Assembly: GCA_032158295.1 (NCBI GenBank)
Contig: CM063255.1
Location: 2,754,501 to 2,818,500 of the forward strand
Source of the DNA: Pycnopodia helianthoides
Lineage: Eukaryota > Echinodermata > Asteroidea > Forcipulatida > Asteriidae
Direction: 5' to 3'
Length of the DNA: 64,000 bases
The translations under genes were made by a program, and so were the position numbers. Below the pieces are notes generated by a model, which saw only the letters and a program-made list of their open reading frames with translations, searched no databases and had not been told where the DNA came from. Of the stretch, positions 41,865 to 53,800 are shown one piece after another (position 1 is the stretch's first letter; the number at the start of each line of letters is the position of its first letter).

Positions 41865-44800
41865 CTGCAACAGGACAACATATTGAATGATTGAATACAG
41901 GCCGTAGCATACACATGTACCTGCCAACATTGGAAAGTCTGAAATAGGAACAGGCGAGCGGGCCAAGGGTCTATATAGCCCCCCCCCCCCCCACCCACCA
42001 CCAAATTCAGGAATTGCACTCATTAAGTCATATCACACCTAGAATGGACTTTTTCCTCTTAATAAAGAAAAAGAACGTACTTCTTATTAGTTTCCTGTGG
42101 AACTTGATGGATGGTAGTCTTACAAAAGGCAAAGTTCTTAATATGTTTCGTAAACTTTTTATGCCTTTTAAATATATTTGTTAATTATTCTTTTTATGCA
42201 AGCCCCCCCCCCAAAAAAAAACTATAAAACCCCTACTTGCTAAGGGCTACAAATACAAGAAGAACATATTTAAGATGAAAATAACTCGGGGAAGCTCAAG
42301 GAAGGAATTAAAATTATTCTTCTAAAAACAGTCTGGATTGTAGGATGGAGGGAAATATACACCAAGCAATGAGTTCTAAAGAAATGCAGTGCGTGGAATA
42401 AAGCTGTTGTTAGGCTCTTTGTTCTACATCTCAGCAAAGCGAGAGTCGGTATGGGTAAGAGGAAGCAGAAAGCCTGGTTTCACGCTCAAACATTCTGATA
42501 GGAGGAACCAGGTCGGACACACTATCTCGAACCATTTATGAATGATGTCTGGCCCGAGACAAAGTCAAGCAAAGCGTCTCCCCACGTCTACCAGCATAAA
42601 TGATATTAAGAAGAGAAGGAAGTGTTTAATACTACCCAACATCCTCAAGCAATGATCCTTTATATGCACTGTATGTACATGTTTGCACACGCACAATTAC
42701 ACATTCACAAGCTTGTCCAAAGACAACTATGTCCTTTAGTTTGAGGCTGGAGGTTTGGGAATTCAAAATATCACGCAAACTATTCTTTATATTCTTCTAC
42801 GAAAGCGCTACTATTGAGCAGCTTGGGGTTTTGAGCTCCCATTGGAGTGGAGAAAGTTTAGAGGATTAGTCTAAAAGTATGCCTCGATAAACAGGGATAA
42901 TAATGTTGTCAATTAGCCCCCTTGAACTAGCTGCTAGGATATGCGCGATGCAAGAACCAAATATTATTGTTATCATCATTTTGGCACCATGCATAATTTC
43001 AGTCAAATAAAACAGGTGGGAGTCCATAAAATGGTCTCACATCCGAGTTGCACAGTTTACAAATCACTCCGGAATTTTTGTCTGGGGGGGGGGGCTCTTT
43101 TTTTTAATGGTTTATTTGATCTCTTCCAGAATTCTTGACAAGTGCAGAAATTATCAAGGAAACAACCTGAAACACATCCAAACCTTGTGCATGTTATCTT
43201 ACCAGTATCCTAGCCTGTTCAGGTGTCAAGGAGTCCCCTTCTTTACAGACTGTGTGTTCACCGACTAGCGTTATTACACCTGAAAAGGAACATAATATTA
43301 ACTAGTTCTTATACAGCGCATTTCACAACAACTAATCAATGCGCTTTACATTAGTGCCCTGGTCATTGGGCCAGTATCATTCCTGTAATCTTTCTCAGCT
43401 TCCTGGGGAGTATACAGCCCTATGCTGCCGTGGTGCTCCAAAGGCTTTTTCATACACAATATCAACCTCTACCCTCGCAGGTACCCATTTATACCCCTGG
43501 CTGAAGAGAAGCATTTATAGTAAAGCATCTTGCTCAAGGACACAAGTGTCATGACCGGGATTCGAACCCACACCCCGATGACTCGACCACCAGAACTTGA
43601 ATCCGATGCTCTAAACCGCTCGGCCATGACACACTACAAACATTACATGACCGAACATCACCAACATGATTAAAGTTAGGGTCATAGATTGGTTTTTTGT
43701 CAACGTAATGCTGATTTATAGGTAAAAGTATCAAAAAAAATACAATAAAAGAAGTTTCAGGGCAACTAAAGGCAAACAACCGTGAAAATAAAATTCCATA
43801 AATTATCAATTGCAGAGATTATCAACCTGTCATTGTGGCTGTAGCAGTTCATAACTGTAATGGTCGACAAAAGTAAATTTAGCTTGAAATCTGGCTTCTA
43901 CCGGTTTGAAAAAAGATTACGATGCAATTTTTCTACCAGTGCAGGCAAACTTGTTTGGACACGGAAACAACATGCTACAAAGCATTGTGAAATGGTCTAT
44001 GAGATATTGCCAAAAGCTTAAGACAGCTGAAGATAATTGGATCGATGTTCACCGATACTTTTCTGAGATATCAGGATTCATAATTTATTACATAATCGAT
44101 TTACAAGGGGGGGGGGTTGCTTCCCCCAGTATCATTGACATTTTTAAACTGTAGGGAACCAAAGTGCGCCCCCTAGTGTTCAGTGTCTGATCTATTTTGT
44201 AACATTTAACTACACCTCGACTTCGTCTCAGTAAAATTATCAACGTGTTTAAAGACACTGGACACCTTTGGTAATTGTCAAAGACCAGTCTTCTCACTTG
44301 GTGTATCTCAACATATGCACAAAATAACAAACCTGTGAAAATTTGAACTCAATTGGTCGTCGAAGTTGCGAGATAATAATGGCAGAAAAAAACACCCTTG
44401 TCACACGAAGTTGTGTGCTTTCAGATGCTTGATTTCGAGACCTCACGCGTGAGGTCTCAAAATCAATTCAAATATTTTACTGAGATATTACTTCTTTCTC
44501 AAAAACTACGTTGCTTCAGAGGGAGCCGTTTTCTCACAATGTTTTATACTATCAACAGCTCTCTGTTGCTCGTTACCAAGTAAGTTTTTATGCTAACAAT
44601 TATTTTGAGTAATTACCAATAGTGTCCAGTGCCTTTAAATAACTAGTTTAAAACCACTTCACAGCACTTTGTTCCCTTATTCAACCCTTCCACAAAGATT
44701 TCCCAACCCCCCCCCCCTCCCTCCCCTCCAGAATAGAACAGAATCCTCCCCGAAATCCTGGCTATGCTACTGATATTGCTGACACTGACCTTTCTTTAGT

Positions 44801-47800
44801 GAAGTCGGGAGTCCAAGTTGTCTGAGGTGAGGCTCCATGGAGTGGGAGAACTGACTGAGCGGGCCCTCGTCTAGGACCACCGTAGACTTGGCTACGTTTC
44901 CTGATCTTGCAAAATCTGGCTCCACAAACGTCTCAAACCATCTATGGAACATAACCAAATTCATCAACATTTTAAAAACATATCTTCGGTAACTACTCCG
45001 AAGTGTATTCCAATTACCAATTATTCTATTCCTGCGTGGACATAACCGCTCCAGTTTTTCGACGATATCTCAAAAATGCTACCACCTTTTGAAACAAAAT
45101 TTTTCACAGGTTAGTTTTATTGTATATTATCTACATCCATATAGGATTAAACGATCGAACGGCTCCCAAAACCAAAGGTACACTTAGCCTTTAAAAACTG
45201 CTACAGGCTAACAAACACTACTTCTCAACTTGCCCTGTGGGCTACCAAAAACTGTGCAAACTACTTGTCTATAATGGTCACATTTCTTCCTTTTTCTTTT
45301 CAAAACCAGAATACATTTTTTAAATGTTTTAATATAGTTTTAGACATTGGCAAAAATTAGTTAACATTCCTAGATAGATGAAATGCATTTAAAAACAATT
45401 AAGTGATTTCTTTTTTCATACAATGGCCACTGACCGATAGGTCGACCAGTGGCCAAAACCTGTGTTCAACGGAAATGGGAGGCATTGGACAAAACACGAG
45501 AAGCATTCTGAAAACAATTTGTTAAACGACTACTACTGACTACCAGATAATCATTGGTCAAAATTTTATCCACATCCTCAGATAAGTGAATTACATTTAA
45601 AGGAACATTACAGAATTGGTTTTTTGCTAACAAAACAGTTGCTGGCAGTGTAAGCACTTTATGTAATCCACCATATACACAAACTGACAAACCTGTAGAA
45701 GTTTGAGATCGATCGGCCATCTGGGCCACGAGAAAATAAAGAAAAACCGATTACACATTTGCATGAAATCATATAGATTCAACAAATGAATAAAACGCTC
45801 ACTGAGCGATAAACTCCAATCGGAAAATAAGTTTATTCATTTCTCATCAAATACGGCATTTCAGACAGAAATATTTCAAGGGATGTTTTTTACTATCATC
45901 ATCATTAGACTGTGTAAGTTTTATGTAAATCTGTGATCAAAAAGTATATTTTACAAGTTTTTTTCTTACCAATTCTGTAATGCAAAAGAAATGCAAAAAA
46001 CAACATAATCACATGTTTATATTTGTTTGTCTGTGTTTTTTCAACTTACTCATTAACTGCCTCTTTGGATTCATTGGTGAATAGCAATCCCACATTGCCT
46101 TGTAGTCTTCTACTGAGCACGTGCAAACCGTCTCTGTATTCGCTTTCCCTTTCCTTACCGAGGGCCATGGCAATTACTTTGTTCTTACCGAAGAAGAATC
46201 TGTAAAACGAGTGTAAATCTGCTTTTAAAGATATTGTACACTTTTTGTAACAGCTCAAAATCAGTGTCCACATTTTGCGTGAGTCAACATATGCATGAAC
46301 GAACAAACAAACTAGTGCAAAGAGACCTGTGTGTTTTCTGTTTTTTCAAACAACGAGTTTTTATCACGCGTGATAAAAATTTTTTTTTACTCATTTCTCA
46401 GAAACGACAGCATTTTGACAGAAATATTTTAAGGAGCCCTTTCTATCATTACTTACTTTAAACCTTGTAAGTTAGTGTGAATCTGTGAACATTTGTTTTT
46501 GCGATCTTACCAATAGTGTACAGGGCCTTTAAAAAGCCCTTTGTGGTGAGCCAATGCATGGCTAGACACTAAAACAAAATCAATCTCTTTTCACATTTTC
46601 CCTCCAAACAGTTCTGCCAACACACGCTCTTCCAGACAGAATGACTTACTTACCAGAAATAAAAACAAAACACCTTTGAATTTGGTGAAACACCTTTGAA
46701 TGTACCTTTGAATGTGGCGAAACACATTTGAATTTGGTGAAACACCTTTGAATTCGGTAAAACACCTTTGAATATGGCGAAACACCTTTAAATTTGGTGA
46801 AACACTTTTGAATTTGGTGAAACATCTTTGAATTTGGTGAAACACCTTTGAATTTGGCGAAACACCTTTGAATTTGGCGAAACACCTTTGAATTTGGTGA
46901 AACACCTTTGAATTTGGCGAAACACCTTTGAATTTGGCGAAACACCTTTGAATTTGGCGAAACACCTTTGAATTTGGTGAAACACCTTTGAATTTGGTGA
47001 AACACCTTTGAATTTGGTGAAACACCTTTGAATTTGGTGAAACACCTTTGAATTTGGTGAAACACCTTTGAAATTTGGTGAAACACCTTTGAATTTGGCG
47101 AAACACCTTTGAATTTGGTGAAACACCTTTGAATTTGGCGAAACACCTTTGAATTTGGTGAAACACCATTGAATTTGGTGAAACCCCCTTTCAATTTGGT
47201 GAAGCACCTTTGAATTTGGTGAAACACCTTTGAAATTTGGTGAAACACCTTTGAATTTGGTGAAACACCTTTGAATTTGGTGAAACACCTTTGAATTTGG
47301 TGAAACACCTTTGAATTTAGTGAAACACCTTTGAATTTGGCGAAACACCTTTAAAATTGGACGGAGGCCTTGATGGCCCCAACCCCAAGCTCACAAGGGT
47401 GCATGGTCTTGTTTGTGGGTGGCTTTGGTTGGCTCTCGTTTGGGTCAATCCTAAAAGGGATTTACAAACGTTTGGTTTGAGCAAACTTCAAACTAAGCAA
47501 AAGAAAACGGTTAGATTTATTCTGGACAAAGACCCCTTCAGCCGGTTTCTCAAAGCGCGAGGATTAATCCTATCTCGAGTTAGGATGAGTAACTTCTCCT
47601 AACTTAGGATTGGTTCAATGTGTCCTAACGTCTATGGATACGGAACTTAACCCTTAGAGTGCCAGCCTTGTTTTAAAAATTCTCAATCCACAGGCCGGCC
47701 ATTTAAAAAAAGAAAAAAAAATTTCGAGTAGTAGAACGTAAATGAATGTTGGTGGCCTGTGAATGGAGATTCAGTTTGACGTTTCAGAATGTTGGCGGCG

Positions 47801-50800
47801 CTCGAAGGGTTCCGTGCCGGTCGTGTTTTGGCCGTTCTTTATCCAGAGGGCATTTATATATTTTTTTGGGTCGACTAGTAGAACGTATGGGAACGTTGGC
47901 GGCCTGTGGATGGATACTTTGTTTGACGTTTCAGAACGTTGGCGGCACTGGAAGGGTTAACTCATCCTAAGTCCTAAGATTAATCCTAAGTTAGGAAGAG
48001 TTTGGTGAAATCGACGACAGGGCCCACATTCATAGGTCAAAATGTTTAGGACACAATGGGCGTTTATCATCTGATCGATCGATCGCAGCATCAGATACCC
48101 AGGGCTGTCAGTCAATGACAAACCACAGACCGGGCCCCGACTGGGTCGGGCGGTCAGCCAGCCCTGTCAAACAGCTCTGATTATGAAAGACTACATGTAC
48201 AGTATGTTGTGAGAAACCATTAGTTTGGAATGCACTGCGGATAGTGTTTTTGTAACTGGACACTTTAAATCGCAAAGAACATTGAGAAAGACCTATTAGT
48301 ATTATCTGCGGTTTAGTTTAAACTCTCTGCATGAAGGCAAATATCCAGGTAGTTGAAAACTTGTGGTTACGGTAACAGTTAGCATATATAACTACATGTG
48401 TACAGGTATTAATGGGTATTCGGTTAAAGGCAGGATTTTATTTTGGTAATTGTCAAAGACCGGTATCCTCACTTGGTGTATCCCAATATACATAAAATAA
48501 CAAACCTGTGAAAATTTTGGCTCAATTTATCATCAAAGTTGCAAGAAAATAATTAAAGAAAAAATCACCTTTGTTTCATAGAACTGTGTGCTTTCAGATG
48601 CCTGCGAAAAGCTTCATGGCTGAAAGCCTTTCTCTGATTCAAATTTGTGTGTGAAAAAATAACTCTAAAACTACATATGTGCATTACTTCAAAGGGAGGT
48701 CGTTTCTAACAATGTTTTATAATATCAATATCTCCCCAGTGCTCTTTACCAGTAAGTTTTCACGGTCAACTTGTGGAGCAATTACCCAAAGTACACCATG
48801 CCTTTAACCGAACTACATGTAAGAATATCACTAAGAATTTACATAAATTCATCACACTTTTCCGAGATTCTCCTTCTTTCAGCACCTAAAAGGCTTAATT
48901 TTGAAACTACATCTTTTTATTTTTGAATGGACCTTATGCATTGACGTCATCATGCCGCCATCTTAGAGGTAAAACGATGACGAAACAATGGAAACGCACA
49001 GATTTGTACGCGCGGCCCACAGGATCGCCCAATGAGATATCTTCTTTTGACATCTAGCTGAGAGTGCCCTACTCAAATGACCTCCAGACATGAGGTCTAT
49101 GGCAAATGAAATTAAGGTCCTTAAAGGAACATTACAGAATTGGTTTTTGCTAACAAAACAGTTGCTGGCAGTGTACAGGTGTAAGCACTTTATGTAATCC
49201 ACCATATACATAAACTGACAAACCTGTAGAAGTTTGAGCTCGATCGGCCATCTGATCGATCATAAAGTATATTTTACAATAACCAATTCTGTAAGTTTTT
49301 TTCTTACCAATTCTGTAATATTCCTTTAACTCTAACAATTCCTAAACCCTACAAATTCAAATAGGGCAAAGTGTTTAATTTTGTTAGGTTAAGTACAGTG
49401 AAGTTAGGATTGGGTGTTTGATTCTGTGGGATTGTGTATCCTTGCTGCCAAGTACTGGTGCTGGAATTTGATTGAGTGGGTATGGTGGATGTGTGAAATG
49501 TACATGTCTGGCAATGCTCTTTCCTCCAAATAGTGTAAAGATAGTTGTTTGATTATGTTACGTTGGGTACTGTGTGATTTCACTGATCAAATTTTGCACA
49601 TGCCAAGTGTACACACTCCAACAAAATCAAACAAAAAAGGCCAGTTGGAGTTTGTATGTACCCCCTAAGCAGACTGTTTCTTTCCCATCGCATGGTAGTA
49701 TATAAGTGTTGGAATGTGTTGGGTTAGGGATGGATTCTATTAAAAAACGCTTTGGGAGTTAGGGTTTTAATAACATGATTTTATCGTCTATACCCTCTTG
49801 CTGTCTGACCATTCAATACCATTCACTGTGGTTTTGAATGATAGATAAACTATGCCAGCCTGCAATATGATACCATGAGGGAATGCATGTACACGTACCG
49901 TACACAGTACACAGTTGTTCTGTGCACAGTTGTGCCACCGTACACAACCTTGGCAGTCGAATGGTTTCAATGGATGGTCAACTCACTGGAAAATGTTGCC
50001 AAGAGTCACTGACAGTAGGAGGGTTAATTGTTTTACTCTCAGAGACCCTTCAGAAGCAAGTCACGTGCACGAACAATTAAAGCCTCACAACAAAAAGATC
50101 AGCAAGAGAAAACAACACTATCCCTTGGATATTTCTGTGCACGATTCGTGCATATCAAATTACCTGCTGTGTTTCCACATGTTTCTAACGTCTTTAATTT
50201 TACTGTTGCGCATGTTCTCAACTGAGAAGAGGAAGATCCTAGCGTACTTGTCTACACATTCTCTGACCTGTATAAAAGATATCAGCACAACGTAACATTA
50301 GTAGTGACCCCTTTCGACAGAAATTGAAAAGCAAGAGTGCAACAATATACAAATATAAAATGGTTTGAGGGTGAACAGTCGGTATTAGCTCCCCGAGGTA
50401 TTGGAACTAGTTTTGTCAACTTCCAATACCGAGGGGAGCTAATATCGCCTGTTCAACTGAAATAAACCATGTTATATTTGTTTTACTATACCTTATACAT
50501 ATTCAGTTACCGGTACAATATTAGGAGCAAGGGGAAATGAGGACTGTGAAATAAATTGCATCCAGGATAAGTTTTTCATGTGTTGGATGTCGCTCGGGCG
50601 ATGTTCGCGCATGCGGACAACACCCGGTGAACAGTTCCACGATCGTAAAGCGCATGACAAGTAGACTGTCGCCCGGGCTGCCCAGGCGACAGTCTACTTG
50701 TCATGCGTATTTACCATGTGCGTGAATACTCGCGTGCGCGCTTGGTAAACAGCAAATATAGCATCTGGCATGTGATGTTGAACGGACCAGTGAGAATTCA

Positions 50801-53800
50801 ACTCTCGGTCATGAATATGTATGAGGTATAGTAATATCTTTTACATGGCCTAACCAAAGGTGTTTCCATGAGAGGCTTTGAAATTATTTAAAGGCAGGAT
50901 ATACTTTTGGTAATTGTCAAAGACTAGTATCCTCACTTGGTGTATCCCAAAAAATGCTTAAAATAACACACCTGTAAAATTTGGGCTCAAATGGTCATCG
51001 AAGTTGCAAGAAAATATTGAAAGAAAAAACAGCCTTGTTTGAATTGCATAGAATTGTGTGCTTTCAAATGCAAGAGAAAGGCTTCATGCCTGTAAAGCCC
51101 TTTACTCAGATTCAAGTATTTTAGCGAGAAATTATGTTTCTCGAAAAAACCACATCACTTTAGAGGGAGTCAATCATTTCTCACAAGGTTTTATACTATC
51201 AGCAGCTCTCAGGTGCTCCTTAGTTACCAAGTAAGTGTTTATGGTAATGTATTCCTTGAGTAATAGACCCTTCCCATGAAATATGCAAATTGATCATCGC
51301 GCGTGCGCACTCTCCCTACTGGTTGGCAAAATGAGTGAACATCGCGCCTTTTTGCATGGGACTGATGGTGGCCTGACGCACACGCGTTTGTGCGTCTGCC
51401 TTGTGCACAACTCTATGGCGTTTGCCAACCAGCAGCGTCTGTACGCATGCGTGAATGTAATTAACATATTTCATGGAGAGGGTCTATTACCAAAAGTATC
51501 CACTGCCTTTAAACAGCACAGAACTCAAGTCCACTGTGCGTTGAGATTAATGCAAGATTATTTTTGAAAATAACTACGACCATGACTACGGGAACAATGT
51601 TTAAACCAGTATGTGGAAATCAAATGGGGTGTCCTTGTAGTTTGTTCCGTCCCAACTTTAGAATCGTTCCCAACTAGTGTCACAGTTGGGACGGCCCAAC
51701 TGTAATCAGCTGATCTACTGAGAAGTTGCATGCCCTGGTGTTTCCCAACTGAAAAAGGAAGTCCCAAAAGAGAAATTTTACCGTACCTCTTCAATCAACT
51801 TCTGCTTCAGTTCCAGACCTTTCTTCCGAGTGTTTGTCAACGACACTGTGTGTAAAGAGCAATCAATGTTTAGTTTTAAAGAACTTACATTAATGGGACC
51901 TTGTTTAAGTAAGTTGGAGGATTAAAAAAAGTTTGGGTACGTCATTGGATCTTAGACTTTAATGAGGGGGAGATTCGATCCAGTTTTGTTTTCATGAACC
52001 ATGATTGGGCAGCTTAATCTGCAGTTTGGCAAAATCATAGTGCAATCTACAGAATGTGCAAATGATAGATAGCATACAGTAAGCTCAATTAGCATCGAAG
52101 CACAAGTGCCTTAGTTGTTGAAATTACTAATTCTGTCATGCCTGTTGAAAAGTTATTGCCAAAAAATCTTCTTCAATTTGCTCAAAAATTACTACCAAGA
52201 TGGATCGCGGCCATTTTGGATTGCCATCACAAAATACGTCACCGGTGTCGTGTTGCATTCTGTCAGACTCCAGTCTGTATCCGTGTGGTATCCGCCTCCA
52301 TTATGAAGCTCACTAAGCTGCAGTTGTGACATAAAGCAGCCACTGAATTCTGTTCTCACCCTCGCCACACCCTCATGAACGAATTTTTAGATGGCAATCC
52401 AAAATAGCCAAGATCCATCTTGTCTTGGAAGTAATTTTGAGCAAGTGTTGAAGAGGGTTATTTGCAATAGCTTTAACACTTTAACAGGTTAGTACAATGT
52501 ACATTAACCCTCCTACTCTTGGCAACATTTTCCAGTGAGTTGACCAACCATTTGAAACCATTCGACTGCCAAGGTTGTGTACGGTGGTACAACTTGCACA
52601 GAACTAACTGTGTACTGTGTACATGCATTCCCTCATGGTATCATATTGCAGGCTGGCATAGTTGATCTATCATTCAAAACCACAGTGAATGGTATTGAAT
52701 GGTCAGACAGCAAGAGGGTTAATTAGCAGTAATTTCAACAACCAAAGATCTTGTGGAGGGAAGAGTTTTACTTAGACTTTAGAGGTTACCATATAAGTAA
52801 TGGCTAAGGCCAAGAAGAGGTAATGTGGAAACGACGTGATTCACCTTGGTCACACGAGCAGACAAGTGGGCTAAAGTAAAAATAGCCTAAGTTAAAAATT
52901 AAAAATACCTAGAAATTTTGGGGGTTTTTTTTGCGAGAGAAAAATAACTTGTTTTTTATCTAATTGTTAGATTATAGTAAAAGTAAGTAAAGTATACCAT
53001 AGAGCAAGGTCCTTGCTCTATACTCTATGACTCATTGATTTTTGTACACAACATTCAATGACCTTGAAAGTTCCTATCACAGTTTACCTAGGGCTAGACC
53101 CAGTTATACTGGGGCGCTGTACTCCTTTTTGAAAATTCTGATGTTTATCGGTCGTACTAGCGCCCCAGGAACTTATTGTACGTAACTACATGTACATCAA
53201 TCTTCATTTTACCGGGTGCCCTGCCTCAACCGTGAAACCACGCGGTTGAGGCAGGGCACCTGTCAAATCTCAGATAGATGCCCTACCTCCCTCGACCGTG
53301 TTGTTGTCACAGTTGAGGCAGGGCACCCGTCTAAAATTTGACGGGTGCCCTGCTGAGAGCTTGATCGCATTGATGTAGTTACGTACATTGTAAGTTCCTG
53401 GGGCGCTAGTACGACTGATAAACGTCAACATTTTCGAAAAAGGAGTACAGCGCCCCAGTAACTGGGTCTAACCTAGGGCTAGATCATAGATGGGTACTCC
53501 TTGAATTATAAGGTTCGATCCGCTATCGTCTCCACGAACCTCATAGTCATAGAGCTACATTTACAAAACCCTATACAAAACTTTTTGCCCTTCACGTTTA
53601 TGCACCTGGAGTTCTCTTTTGAAATCGGATCTCGCCAAAAATAGGCTCTACGTGTTCCTTGAACTCTCATTGAGCGTTGCATGGGTCAAGAAAATCCACT
53701 TCGCAAATTTAAAATTGTTAAAAAGCAATAAATTCTTACCGTCATTCCCAGTCCTCTTCAAACAGTGTGAGTGTTATAACAAATATGGCGCTGGAGTCAC

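Noticed and set aside
42290..42640. Possible LINE or gene fragment in mrto4 intron 6
   Set aside because: Composition hints at coding but I could not find a consistent frame or a known motif.
43555..43640. Functional tRNA-Leu(CAA)
   Set aside because: Folds well, but it is the head of a SINE body on the same strand and the T-stem has a mismatch.
46591..47348. Three overlapping minus-strand ORFs of about 190-220 codons with [19 protein letters not shown] repeats
   Set aside because: They are the same stop-free 20-bp minisatellite read in three frames; no gene.
46668..47355. CRISPR-like regular repeat
   Set aside because: Units abut with no unique spacers and the DNA is eukaryotic intron.
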